Part shown: positions 1 to 8,605 of the stretch, piece by piece
Layout: every line of letters starts with the position of its first letter
Numbering within the stretch: position 1 is the stretch's first letter
Assembly: GCA_937898675.1 (NCBI GenBank)
Contig: CALEJB010000058.1
Coordinates: forward strand, 43,155 to 107,154
DNA from: an uncultured Prevotellaceae bacterium
GTDB lineage: Bacteria > Bacteroidota > Bacteroidia > Bacteroidales > Muribaculaceae
Reading direction: 5' to 3'
DNA length: 64,000 nucleotides
Position numbers and translations under genes: made by a program
The notes under the pieces: model-generated
Told to the model about the DNA's origin: nothing
Seen by the model: only the letters and a program-made list of their open reading frames with translations
Database searches by the model: none

Positions 1-1125
<1,125 letters not shown>

Positions 1126-1462
1126 AATTTCTATTAATTAATGTTTATGCGTATTCAACTTATGTTTTTGCACACAATGGGTTTTGTCTTGCCTGCGTAA
1201 TGATTACGTTAGCGAAAAACGCCGCTAAATTACACCAATTTTCCGAATTGGGGAACGAAATGCCGTCAAATTTTAGTACAAATTAGTTAAAATATTGCCA
1301 AAATGTATAAAATATACAAAATCAGCATACGTTTCGATAATCAAATCTTAAATAATTCTAATCGTGCATCTGATGTTTTCGGGCAAATTTTCTCTGAATT
1401 TTGCCGATTTTGGCCAAAATCCTGCTCTAATCACATTTTTTAATAATTACAGATTGTTACGC
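1126..1462. other. 337-base AT-rich intergenic region upstream of the MIPS gene
   Basis: No gene seen. It should carry the promoter of the minus-strand MIPS gene, but no exact CAAAnnTA (reverse of TAnnTTTG) was found. Two dyads could be protein sites or structure: CGTAAT-G-ATTACG at 1196-1208, and CCAATT/AATTGG arms at 1235-1240 and 1246-1251. The strong drop in GC compared with the flanking genes is normal for a promoter region here. Confidence 0.5.
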
Positions 1463-2167
1463 TCAATCTGTCGCGTCCAGGAATGCCTGGGCGGTGGCGA
1501 TGTCGCCGGCATGGTCCACGTCCACGATTTTGTCGATGCTGTAGGCCTGCAGGCTGTGCCCGGCGGCGACGAGGGCGCGCTGGAAGTTGCGCATGCGGCT
1601 CACGCCTTGCCCGATGCACTCGTCGAGCACGGCAAAGGCCTTGTCGGTCATGGCATACACGCCGCCCGACACATAGCGCTCGCCGTCGGTCTGCTTGTCG
1701 TTGAAGGCGGTGATGTTCATCGCGTCATCGACGGCAACCCACAGGGGCTTCTCGTCATCGACAAATGGCGTGACGGCCCACATGCCGTCGTGCCGGGTGT
1801 CGGTCTCAAAGGCGTCGATATAGCCCTTGAAGTCCGGCTCGCGGAAGATGGTGTCCACCGTGGTCAGGCAGAATTTCCCCTTCGGAATCACGCGGCTCAG
1901 GTGCCACAGGCTGTGCATCGAGCTGGGCGTGGTCTTAACGACGAGGTTGAGGGGCACGGGCAGTTTCAGGCCCTCGAGATACTCGCGCACCTGGGTCATG
2001 TGCTCGTTGACGATGATGCTGATGCTCTCTGCATTGCAGCGCAGCATGATGTGGATGAGGCGCCCAATCATGGGCTCGCCTTGCAGACGCACGAGGGGCT
2101 TGGGCAGCGCCACGCCTTCCTGTGCCAGTCGCGAGCCTTCGCCCGCAGCGATTATCGCGTAGTTCAT
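1463..2167 (-). CDS. NTP-transferase domain nucleotidyltransferase
   Basis: A 234-residue GT-A-fold nucleotidyltransferase, of the kind that makes an NDP- or CDP-activated sugar or polyol from the 1-phosphate. The signature AAGEGSRL at 7-14 is followed by PKPLVRL at 22-28, the nucleotide-binding loop and lysine. A metal-binding aspartate probably lies in CLTTVDTIFREP near residue 118. It lacks the left-handed helix tail of GlmU or GlmM partners, so it is a minimal single-domain enzyme. It is the last gene of the pdxA-HAD operon (24-base gap) and lies just upstream of the inositol-phosphate synthase. An inositol-phosphate or similar substrate is therefore possible, but that is inference from neighbours only. 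Confidence 0.85.
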   Translation of the reverse strand: MNYAIIAAGEGSRLAQEGVALPKPLVRLQGEPMIGRLIHIMLRCNAESISIIVNEHMTQVREYLEGLKLPVPLNLVVKTTPSSMHSLWHLSRVIPKGKFCLTTVDTIFREPDFKGYIDAFETDTRHDGMWAVTPFVDDEKPLWVAVDDAMNITAFNDKQTDGERYVSGGVYAMTDKAFAVLDECIGQGVSRMRNFQRALVAAGHSLQAYSIDKIVDVDHAGDIATAQAFLDATD

Positions 2168-2191
2168 ATAATGGTGATGATGTCTTTGTGG

Positions 2192-2893
2192 TTACAGTTT
2201 GTCAATCCAGTCCAGCGCCTCGGTGACGCGGGTGATCATGTGGGGATGGGTCTGTGCGTCCTCGTCGGCCGTCCAGCCCTTGCCCTTGAGCCACAGCACC
2301 TGGCATCCCAGCTGCTCGGCGGGCTGGATGTCCTTGCGCAGGCTGTCGCCCACTACGAGCACCTGCTCGGGAGGCAGCTCCAGCGCGTCAACGCCCAAGC
2401 GAAAGAGGGTGGGGTTGGGCTTGCGGATGCCCACCACGGCGCTCTCGATGATGCCCTTGAACATCTCGCGGATGCCGTAGTCGCGCAGCACCTCGTCGAT
2501 GTTGCCGTAGAAGTTGCTCACGAGCATCATCGGGTAACGCTCGCGCAGCGTCTGCAGCATGGGGCGCGCCTCGTCGATGCACGAGCGGGCAGCGTTGTCG
2601 CAGTAGCCGGCGATGGTGTCAGTCCAGCGGCGCCGGGTGGCCTCGTCGGGCTGTTCGGGCAGGTAGGATATCTCGAGTTCAACCTTCTTGCGCAGCAGCG
2701 TGCCAAAGTTGTCCTGCGGCAGGATGATGCGCTCGCGGGCAAGGGCGCGCTCGCCCTCGACATAGGCGGCGCGAAAGGTCTCCTTGTCGATGGGGACGCC
2801 CGCCTGACGGTATCCCTGCCACAGCACCTCGCTCCAGTGCACGCCGCGGCTGTCAAGGGTGCCGCCGTAGTCAAAGATGATTCCTTTAATCAT
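2192..2893 (-). CDS. HAD-superfamily hydrolase with DYGGT motif I
   Basis: A 233-residue cytoplasmic HAD phosphatase or dehalogenase-like enzyme with an alpha-helical C1 cap (residues about 18-110). Motif I is FDYGGTLD at 7-14: the nucleophile Asp8 is present, but the usual second aspartate of DxD is Gly10. FDYGG/FDLGN variants exist in YihX-like families, so this does not prove loss of activity. Motif II is the serine in MLVSNFYGN, motif III the lysine in RKPNP, and motif IV VVGDSLRKD. It sits between pdxA (22-base gap) and the nucleotidyltransferase, in the same operon. The substrate cannot be read from sequence. Confidence 0.87.
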   Translation of the reverse strand: MIKGIIFDYGGTLDSRGVHWSEVLWQGYRQAGVPIDKETFRAAYVEGERALARERIILPQDNFGTLLRKKVELEISYLPEQPDEATRRRWTDTIAGYCDNAARSCIDEARPMLQTLRERYPMMLVSNFYGNIDEVLRDYGIREMFKGIIESAVVGIRKPNPTLFRLGVDALELPPEQVLVVGDSLRKDIQPAEQLGCQVLWLKGKGWTADEDAQTHPHMITRVTEALDWIDKL

Positions 2894-2915
2894 GATATGC
2901 TTGCGGTGGGTTGCG

Positions 2916-4028
2916 TCAGTCCTTCTCGCCCTTGGTGAGGTCGAGCTTCACATTGTCGCGTCCGCGGTCCTGGAACAGCTTGGGCAGCGGGTTCTGGCGC
3001 GGCTCGTCATATTGGATACGGTTGCGGTGCACGTCGATGGCGGTGTAGATGGCATGGCGCAGCGACGCCTCGTTGGCGATGTTCTGGCCGGCGATGTCAT
3101 AGCCCGTGCCGTGGTCGGGGCTGGTGCGCACGACGGGCAGGCCGGCGGTGAAGTTTACGCCTTCGTCCATGGCGATGGTCTTGAATGGTGCAAGGCCCTG
3201 GTCGTGGTACATGGCGAGCACGCCGTCAAAGCGGCGGTACTGGCGGTTGCCAAAGAATCCGTCGGCGGCAAACGGGCCAAAGCACTGCACGCCTTCCTCG
3301 TCGAGCGACTGCTGCATGGCGGGCTTGATGATTTCGTTCTCCTCCTTGCCCAGCAGGCCGTTCTCGCCCGCGTGGGGATTGAGCGACAGCACGGCGATGC
3401 GCGGGCAGTCGATGTCAAAGTCGCGCTTGAGCGACGCGTTGAACAGGCGCAGCCGCTCGCGGATGCCCTCGGCGGTGAGGGCGGCGGGAACCTGCGCTAC
3501 AGGCAGGTGGGTGGTGGCAAGCGCGATGCGCAGGCTGTCGGTGCACAGTATCATCAGCGCCTTGCCGCCCTCGCCTGCGGCACTTTCCAGATACTCGGTG
3601 TGGCCGGGGAAGTGGAACTGGTCGCTCTGGATGTTTTCCTTGCTGATGGGTGCCGTCACCAGGACGTCGATAATGCCCGCCTTGAGGTCGCGCACGGCGG
3701 CTTCGAGCGCCATAAAGGCGGCCATGCCGGCCTGTTTGCTGGGTTGCCCCAGTTCCACCTTGATGTCCTGGCTGATGCACTCCACCAGGTTGGGCATGTT
3801 GTCCTTGATGCGGGCGGCATCGTTGGTGTGGTTGATTTGGAAACTGGGCATGTCCAGCGCATTGCGGTGGTAACTGACGATTTTGCTCGAGCCGTAGATG
3901 ACGGGAATGCAGATGTCCATCATGTCGGGCACGCCGACGGCTTTCAGGATGACTTCGATGCCAATGCCGTTGGTGTCACCCATGGTGATGCCCACCTTCA
4001 GGCGCTGGCGCTTATTGTTTTCACTCAT
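2916..4028 (-). CDS. pdxA: 4-hydroxythreonine-4-phosphate dehydrogenase
   Basis: NAD-dependent oxidation and decarboxylation of 4-phosphohydroxy-L-threonine in the DXP-dependent pyridoxal phosphate pathway. The 370-residue protein shows TMGDTNGIG near the N-terminus, TAPISKE, FPGHTEYLE, LNPHAGENG, AMYHDQGLAPFK and RTSPDHGTGYDIAG. These supply the substrate-binding residues and the three metal-binding histidines of the family. A start 17 codons upstream (4079) is possible in frame, but the ATG at 4026-4028 follows AAGAAGAGAACA and places MSENNKRQ directly before the conserved fold, so it is preferred. A promoter element lies at 4068-4075. It is the first gene of a three-gene operon. Confidence 0.95.
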   Translation of the reverse strand: MSENNKRQRLKVGITMGDTNGIGIEVILKAVGVPDMMDICIPVIYGSSKIVSYHRNALDMPSFQINHTNDAARIKDNMPNLVECISQDIKVELGQPSKQAGMAAFMALEAAVRDLKAGIIDVLVTAPISKENIQSDQFHFPGHTEYLESAAGEGGKALMILCTDSLRIALATTHLPVAQVPAALTAEGIRERLRLFNASLKRDFDIDCPRIAVLSLNPHAGENGLLGKEENEIIKPAMQQSLDEEGVQCFGPFAADGFFGNRQYRRFDGVLAMYHDQGLAPFKTIAMDEGVNFTAGLPVVRTSPDHGTGYDIAGQNIANEASLRHAIYTAIDVHRNRIQYDEPRQNPLPKLFQDRGRDNVKLDLTKGEKD

Positions 4029-4067
4029 TGTTCTCTTCTTTTTATAAAATGTTAGCGTTTGAAACGA

Positions 4068-4098
4068 CAAAGGTAACACAAAAAACTTGAACAGGCAA
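4068..4098 (-). promoter_or_regulatory. Bacteroidetes-type promoter of pdxA
   Basis: On the minus strand TACCTTTG (4075 to 4068) matches the TAnnTTTG -7 element exactly. A GTTG at the expected -33 position (4099 to 4096) is 20 bases upstream. It lies 40 bases before the pdxA start. Confidence 0.6.
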
Positions 4099-4111
4099 CA
4101 TGTCGGTCATG

Positions 4112-4150
4112 AAAACAATCCGAGACGCCCTGTCATGGGGCGCCTCGGAT
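4112..4150 (-). terminator. Rho-independent terminator after the DUF2442 gene
   Basis: Arms ATCCGAG (4118-4124) and CTCGGAT (4144-4150), extended by CGCCC (4126-4130) and GGGCG (4138-4142) across one A-C mismatch, make a 12-pair stem. Read on the minus strand it is followed by TTGTTTTC. It isolates DUF2442 from pdxA. Confidence 0.75.
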
Positions 4151-4193
4151 GATGTGGAGCGACCAGGACCGGAATAATTTGTCTCGGTTGGTC

Positions 4194-4427
4194 CTACAGG
4201 GTTTGTCCGATGTCGTATAGAAACTCGGGCGCCAGGTCGGCGCCGTTGGCCCATTTAATGGTGCATCCATTGAGACTGAACTGGGTGAACTTGTTCAAAT
4301 CCTGCAGTTCACCTAAAATCCCGCCTGTGAGAAAAGGCCTCAAATCGGCCATTTTGCGGGTGCCGTCATTAAATAATATCAACAACTTGTAATCGTTCAC
4401 ATAGGCAACATCTAATACTCTTATCAT
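4194..4427 (-). CDS. DUF2442 domain protein
   Basis: A 77-residue protein beginning MIRVLDVAYVNDYKLLILF, with FNDGTRKMADLRPFL and a C-terminal IKWANGADLAPEFLYDIG, the hallmark ending of DUF2442. This family is often paired with a DUF4160 partner as a suspected toxin-antitoxin-like module; no such partner lies on either side here. The ATG at 4425-4427 is chosen because GGAGG sits eight bases upstream. A TTG five codons earlier (4442) would place that GGAGG inside the coding region. It has its own promoter (4499-4506) and terminator (4112-4150), so it is monocistronic. Confidence 0.85.
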   Translation of the reverse strand: MIRVLDVAYVNDYKLLILFNDGTRKMADLRPFLTGGILGELQDLNKFTQFSLNGCTIKWANGADLAPEFLYDIGQTL

Positions 4428-4498
4428 AGCAGTGTCCTCCAAATAATATTACTAAAGTTCAATACCACAGGGTCTTTTTTCCCTTTGGGTTTTCTGTG

Positions 4499-4506
4499 CA
4501 AAGTTA
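4499..4506 (-). promoter_or_regulatory. -7 element upstream of DUF2442
   Basis: Minus-strand TAACTTTG is an exact TAnnTTTG match, 72 bases before the DUF2442 start. No clear -33 TTTG was found at the usual distance. Confidence 0.5.
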
Positions 4507-4664
4507 CACATTAAATTTGAATAACCTCATGCTGTTTGCAAAATGTTGCTTTTGTGGCTGATTTTGTCATTGTAATGATGTCGCAAGGCAATCCGAGGTG
4601 CCATCGTGGCACCTGCGGCAAGTGCTATCGAATAAGCGGTGGAATTTATGAAATTGTAACCATT

Positions 4665-4999
4665 TTTTTTTGACAAATTCTTTGGATTTGTCACATGCTT
4701 TTTGCGATGGTTTCAGACAGTGATTGGGTCCCTGGATTGTGTGAGGAAAATGCCCGAAATCTTCGATGAAACCGCGTGTTTTTGTTTTTATGGGTGGTGG
4801 TTATCCACTTGTGCCATCGACACTTGTACGGTATGTTTTTTCCTGTTGCCGTCCACTTGCGCCGCATGTGGTTGGGGCCTGTTATCTTGCATAAATTTCC
4901 GAATTTCAACTTACAGATTGAAACCATCGGGCAGACTCCGTTATTAGGGGGCTTGTTGCGCCGTAATCGTGGCGAAGTGTGTTATTTTTTTGACAAATT
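4665..4999. repeat. Duplicated TTTTTTTGACAAATT word with adjoining dyad
   Basis: The 15-base word occurs at 4665-4679 and again at 4985-4999. At the first copy TGACAAAT (4671-4678) is also one arm of a perfect inverted repeat with ATTTGTCA (4686-4693), 7-base spacer. Possible regulator sites for the glycan locus; function unknown. Confidence 0.45.
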
Positions 5000-5032
5000 T
5001 ATCACAACCCGTTCGATTTTGGCCTGCAATTG

Positions 5033-5063
5033 TTGTATGAGTCGTAAAAAAAACTTAATTTTG
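5033..5063 (+). promoter_or_regulatory. Candidate promoter of the glycan locus
   Basis: TAATTTTG at 5056-5063 matches TAnnTTTG. TTG at 5033-5035, 20 bases upstream, is a partial -33 element. Transcription would start near 5070, leaving a leader of about 215 bases before the first gene. Confidence 0.5.
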
Positions 5064-5200
5064 CGCTTTGAATGTTGGCGCGCTACGCGCATGCGTTATA
5101 TGATGTGCAATGCCGGCATTTAATATACGACAGGTAACCTGCTGATAATGACTACTGCGACAGTGTCCACGGCTTTACCCGTTTCACGATGGTCCGCCAG

Positions 5201-5230
5201 CCCCTCAGGGGTCGGTGTCCCCCGCTTTTT
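5201..5230 (+). promoter_or_regulatory. Possible attenuator: two mutually exclusive hairpins in the leader
   Basis: GGGG at 5208-5211 can pair with CCCC at 5201-5204 (loop TCA) or with CCCC at 5219-5222 (loop TCGGTGT). The second choice is followed by GC and TTTTT (5226-5230), a short terminator-like layout. Stems are only 4-5 pairs, so this is tentative. Confidence 0.3.
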
Positions 5231-5253
5231 GTCGTTATGTGGACGTTTGTCCG

Positions 5254-5271
5254 GTGGGTTTCCCCACTTTT
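5254..5271 (+). promoter_or_regulatory. Hairpin with T-run just before the first glycan gene
   Basis: GTGGG (5254-5258), loop TTTC, CCCAC (5263-5267), then TTTT. It lies 13 bases before the ATG at 5285 and could act on termination or ribosome access. Confidence 0.35.
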
Positions 5272-5284
5272 ACTTGAATATTTC

Positions 5285-6361
5285 ATGCGAATAGGAATAG
5301 TCACACAGCCGCTGGAGATGAACTACGGCGGCATTATACAGAACTGGGCGCTGCAGCAGGCCCTCAAGCAACTGGGCCATGACCCCGTCACGCTGGACGC
5401 TTTCCAAAAGTTCTCCACGCCCCACTATGTGTTCAACTGCTGCCGCACCCTGCTGCGTCGCGCGTGCGGCAAGAAGGCTTCGTTCCCGCAACGCTATCAC
5501 GGCGCTTTGCGCTGGAGGCTCACGGGCGAGTTCATCGAGGAGCACATCGCCACCACCCGTGTGATGTGGGACTATGAGCGCAGCGCGGTCAAGCGCTATG
5601 GCCTTGAGGGCATTGTCGTGGGCAGTGACCAGGTGTGGCGCGCGGCCTACAACGGCACCCACATCGCCGACATGTTCCTCAAGTTTGCCCAGGGGCTGCC
5701 GCTCAGGCGAGTGGCCTATGCCGCCTCGTTCGGCGTTGACAACTGGGAGTACACTCCCGAGCAGGAGTCCCAGTGCGTGCCCCTGGCCCGGCAGTTTGAC
5801 GCCATCTCGGTGCGCGAGTCGAGCGGTGTCGCCCTGTGCCGCGACCACTTGGGCATGGAGGCGCAGCATGTGCTCGACCCCACCATGCTGCTCACGGCCG
5901 GGGACTACGGGCCTATTATTGACCCGGACTGGGACTGCAGCGAGCCTTATCTTGCGGTCTATTGCCTGGATGTCACCGATGCCAAGCGGGCGTTTTTCAA
6001 CCACCTGGCTGCCGACCGTGGCCTCAAGGTGCGCTATTTCTCGGCAGGGTGGGGCGGCCGCCTCACCGTAGGGCAGTGGCTCGCCATGATCAGCAACGCC
6101 GCGATGGTGGTCACCGACTCCTTCCACGGCACCGTGTTCAGCATATTGTTTGGCCGTGAGTTCTACTCGCTGTGCAACCACAAGCGCGGCAACACCCGCA
6201 TTGCCGGCCTGCTGGGCCTGCTGGGCCTGGACAGCCGGCTGGTGTCGGATACCGAGCCTGCTGAGCCTGCCATCAAGGAAATCAACTGGGAGCAAGTCTA
6301 TTCCAGACTGGCCGCCAAGCGAGGTGAGAGCATTAATTTCTTGTCCGCAAACCTGAAATAA
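5285..6361 (+). CDS. Polysaccharide pyruvyl transferase family protein
   Basis: A 358-residue member of the family (PF04230) that transfers pyruvate from phosphoenolpyruvate to sugar hydroxyls of surface glycans; some members are flavin-type reductases, so chemistry is not certain. It starts MRIGIVTQPLEMNYGGIIQNWAL, with the typical NYGG-x-LQ-like N-terminal loop. It continues with GIVVGSDQVWR, VAYAASFG, ISVRESSG and LDPTMLL, and the C-terminal VVTDSFHGTVFSILFGREF motif, the best family marker. Start: the ATG at 5285 is chosen over an in-frame upstream start at 5189, whose translation is not family-like. It is the first gene of the glycan locus and is followed 10 bases later by a nucleotidyltransferase. 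Confidence 0.9.
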   Translation: MRIGIVTQPLEMNYGGIIQNWALQQALKQLGHDPVTLDAFQKFSTPHYVFNCCRTLLRRACGKKASFPQRYHGALRWRLTGEFIEEHIATTRVMWDYERSAVKRYGLEGIVVGSDQVWRAAYNGTHIADMFLKFAQGLPLRRVAYAASFGVDNWEYTPEQESQCVPLARQFDAISVRESSGVALCRDHLGMEAQHVLDPTMLLTAGDYGPIIDPDWDCSEPYLAVYCLDVTDAKRAFFNHLAADRGLKVRYFSAGWGGRLTVGQWLAMISNAAMVVTDSFHGTVFSILFGREFYSLCNHKRGNTRIAGLLGLLGLDSRLVSDTEPAEPAIKEINWEQVYSRLAAKRGESINFLSANLK

Positions 6362-6371
6362 TCCACAATAT

Positions 6372-7112
6372 ATGCGACCATTACACATCATCATGCCCAT
6401 GGCTGGCGAGGGCTCTCGCTTTGCCAAGGCGGGCTGGACCACTCCCAAGCCGCTCATTGAACTGCGCGGCGTGCCGTTGTTCCAGCGCGCCATTGGCAGC
6501 GTTGCCATCGAGGGCGCTGACATGAAATACAGCTTCATCGTCCGTCAGGAACACATCGACAACCAGCACATCGACCAGTTGATCAAGGCGTTGGAGCCCC
6601 AGGCACGCATCTTCTCGGTGCTCAAGACCACGCGCGGCGCGGTGGAAACCTGCCTGGTGGCCGAGGAGGCTATCGGCGACGACGATGCCGTGGTGGTGAT
6701 GGACTGTGACCTGGAGTTCCGTAGCCAGCGATACAACGAACTGGTGGCCCAGGCGCTGTCGCTGCCCGCGGCCGATGCCGACGGCGGCGCGCTGGTGTCG
6801 TTTGAGTCCGAGAATCCGCGGTACAGTTTTGCCCAGGTTGACGCTGAGGGCCGTGTGCTGCGCACCGCCGAGAAGGAGCCTATCTCCAGCCACGCCCTGT
6901 GCGGCGCCTACTTCTTTGGCAGTGGCAAGGACTTTAAGCGCATCGCCCATCGCCTGCTCGATGACGGCACATGCACCAAGCCCGAGTTCTATGTGTCGCT
7001 GCTCTACAACTACCTGCTGGCCGAGGGCAAAACCGTGCGCCTGGCGACCATGGAGGAATATCACTCCTATGGCACGCCCGAGGAATTCTTGCAGGCCCAG
7101 GGGGAGGAGTAA
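6372..7112 (+). CDS. NTP-transferase domain nucleotidyltransferase (sugar-1-phosphate type)
   Basis: A 246-residue single-domain nucleotidyltransferase expected to activate a sugar phosphate or similar alcohol phosphate with an NTP. AGEGSRF at 11-17 and TPKPLIEL at 24-31 form the nucleotide-binding signature. VVVMDCDLEF at 107-116 supplies the metal-binding Asp111 and Asp113. It is the first of four adjacent genes (nucleotidyltransferase, HAD phosphatase, APH-type kinase, GT-A-like transferase) that look like one nucleotide-activated-precursor pathway. The HAD gene starts 22 bases downstream. The substrate is not predictable from sequence; a LicC-like role is possible because of the kinase. 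Confidence 0.87.
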   Translation: MRPLHIIMPMAGEGSRFAKAGWTTPKPLIELRGVPLFQRAIGSVAIEGADMKYSFIVRQEHIDNQHIDQLIKALEPQARIFSVLKTTRGAVETCLVAEEAIGDDDAVVVMDCDLEFRSQRYNELVAQALSLPAADADGGALVSFESENPRYSFAQVDAEGRVLRTAEKEPISSHALCGAYFFGSGKDFKRIAHRLLDDGTCTKPEFYVSLLYNYLLAEGKTVRLATMEEYHSYGTPEEFLQAQGEE

Positions 7113-7134
7113 CCCGAAGATTATCAGTAACGAT

Positions 7135-7689
7135 ATGGAAATCAAATTGTTAATTACCGACTTTGACGGCACGCTCGTCGATACCTTCCAGGCCAACTAT
7201 CACGCCTATCGCGACGCGTTTGCCCAGGTGGGGCTGTCGCTCAGCGAGGAGCAGTACCGCGAGTGCTACGGCCTCAGGTTTGACGGCTTCATGGCCAAGA
7301 TGGGCATCACCGATGCCGAGGTGAGCCAGCGCATACGCGCCATCAAGGGCGAGCGCTACCCGAGCCACTTTGGTCTGCTGCATGCCAACCAGCCGTTGAT
7401 TGAGTTCATCAGGATGTTCCGCCGCGGCGGGGGCAAGACCGCTGTCGCCTCGACGGCGCGCCGCAAGAATCTTACCAACGCGCTGACGCACATCGGCGTT
7501 GCCGAGGATTTTGACCTGATACTGGCGGGCGAGGATGTAACGCACGGCAAGCCGTCGCCCGAGATATACGTCACCGTGATGGAGCGCATGGGCGTCACGC
7601 CCGGCGAGACGCTCGTGTTTGAAGATTCGCCAGTGGGCCTCGAGGCCGCCCGTGCCGCAGGCACCCGCTATGTAAAAATAACACTCTAA
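7135..7689 (+). CDS. HAD-superfamily phosphatase
   Basis: A 184-residue HAD hydrolase of the beta-phosphoglucomutase/phosphatase type. All four motifs are visible: ITDFDGTLVDT at 6-16 (Asp8 nucleophile, Asp10 acid/base), VASTARRK for motif II, the lysine of HGKPSPEIY, and FEDSPVGLEAA for motif IV. The helical cap lies at about residues 18-90. The start is the ATG at 7135; a longer frame beginning at 6706 overlaps the preceding gene and reads as out-of-frame composition. In context it probably dephosphorylates an intermediate of the precursor pathway encoded by its neighbours. Confidence 0.87.
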   Translation: MEIKLLITDFDGTLVDTFQANYHAYRDAFAQVGLSLSEEQYRECYGLRFDGFMAKMGITDAEVSQRIRAIKGERYPSHFGLLHANQPLIEFIRMFRRGGGKTAVASTARRKNLTNALTHIGVAEDFDLILAGEDVTHGKPSPEIYVTVMERMGVTPGETLVFEDSPVGLEAARAAGTRYVKITL

Positions 7690-7716
7690 TAACCATAAAA
7701 CGACACTGTTACGACT

Positions 7717-8601
7717 ATGAAACTTGACATCCAAGGCCATTCGGGATGCGACATCGCCATTGTCACCGAGGACAACGAGCTGCGCATCCACAAGAGCACC
7801 CACGACGCCGGATATGTGCCGCGTCTCGTGAACCAGGCCAACAAACAGATTGCGGCTGCCAAGCCGGAGTACCAGCACATCCGCGTGCCCAAGATTTTTG
7901 AGGTGACGCAGAGCGACACCGAGGCCACCATCAAGATGGAGTATGTTTACTCCAAGAACTATGTTGAGTATTTTGAGTGCGCCGGATTTGAGCAGATCAA
8001 TTACCTCATTGGGGCGCTCAAATATTTCCTCGACCTGGAAATTGCCGGCTCGACGATGCAGACCGTGCCTTCGGCCATCCTCACCGACAAGATGGCCGAC
8101 GTGGCCCGCAAGTGCGCTAAGAATCTCCATCTCAAGGACGATGCCGAGGCCCAGGAACTGGTGCGCCGCTCGAGCGAGGTGATGGATGCCGTGGGCGACA
8201 TGACCATGCCTGTGGGCCTGTGCCATGGCGACCTGACCTTCAGCAACATCCTGTTCAACGGCAACAACTATTACCTCATTGATTTCCTCGACTCGTTCAT
8301 CGAGTCACCGCTGCTCGATATCGTCAAGATACGCCAGGATACGGCCTACCTGTGGTCCACGCTGATGTACAACAAGCCCTTTGACAAGGTGCGTCTGTCC
8401 ATCATCAGCGAGAAGATCGACCAGGCCATCGATGAGTATTTCACCGGCCGGCACGAGTGGTACCGCAACTACTATATGCCCTTGCAACTGATGAACTTCC
8501 TGCGTATCCTGCAGTATGGCCATGACGACAAGGTCATTGCCTACCTCAAGCGCGTCATTGCAGGCCAGCTTGCTGAAATAAACAACCTTAAAAAATCCTG
8601 A
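7717..8601 (+). CDS. Choline/aminoglycoside-kinase-fold phosphotransferase
   Basis: A 294-residue APH-family small-molecule kinase. The catalytic loop is LCHGDLTFSNILF (His170, Asp172, Asn177) and the metal-binding loop is LIDFLDSF (Asp189, about 12 residues further). The N-terminal lobe (1-85) is short and ends in IKMEYVYSKNYVEYF. Kinases of this fold in glycan loci phosphorylate choline or other small alcohols, or sugars. Next to a nucleotidyltransferase this is reminiscent of LicA/LicC. It is followed four bases later by a GT-A-like gene, so the two are translationally close. Confidence 0.83.
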   Translation: MKLDIQGHSGCDIAIVTEDNELRIHKSTHDAGYVPRLVNQANKQIAAAKPEYQHIRVPKIFEVTQSDTEATIKMEYVYSKNYVEYFECAGFEQINYLIGALKYFLDLEIAGSTMQTVPSAILTDKMADVARKCAKNLHLKDDAEAQELVRRSSEVMDAVGDMTMPVGLCHGDLTFSNILFNGNNYYLIDFLDSFIESPLLDIVKIRQDTAYLWSTLMYNKPFDKVRLSIISEKIDQAIDEYFTGRHEWYRNYYMPLQLMNFLRILQYGHDDKVIAYLKRVIAGQLAEINNLKKS

Positions 8602-8605
8602 TGCT

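Larger units (their letters stand above)
4428..5284. other. 857-base intergenic region between divergent units
   Basis: No convincing gene. Short frames such as 4691-4927 (minus) have no recognisable domain and unlike composition. The region holds the DUF2442 promoter (minus), a perfect hairpin AGGTGCCA-TCG-TGGCACCT at 4596-4614, a repeated TTTTTTTGACAAATT word, a dyad at 4671-4693, a candidate plus-strand promoter at 5033-5063 and a hairpin-rich leader before the glycan locus. Confidence 0.7.

Noticed and set aside
2192..2893. HAD gene as inactivated because motif I lacks the second aspartate
   Set aside because: FDYGG and FDLGN variants are found in active HAD families, and motifs II-IV are intact, so no claim of inactivity is made.
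1364..2938. 524-residue plus-strand frame
   Set aside because: Spans two real minus-strand genes (nucleotidyltransferase and HAD) and shows only shadow composition with no domain.
4691..4927. 78-residue minus-strand and overlapping plus-strand frames in the 4.4-5.3 kb gap
   Set aside because: No domain, no start signal, cysteine/tryptophan-rich or lysine-rich random composition in AT-rich intergenic DNA.
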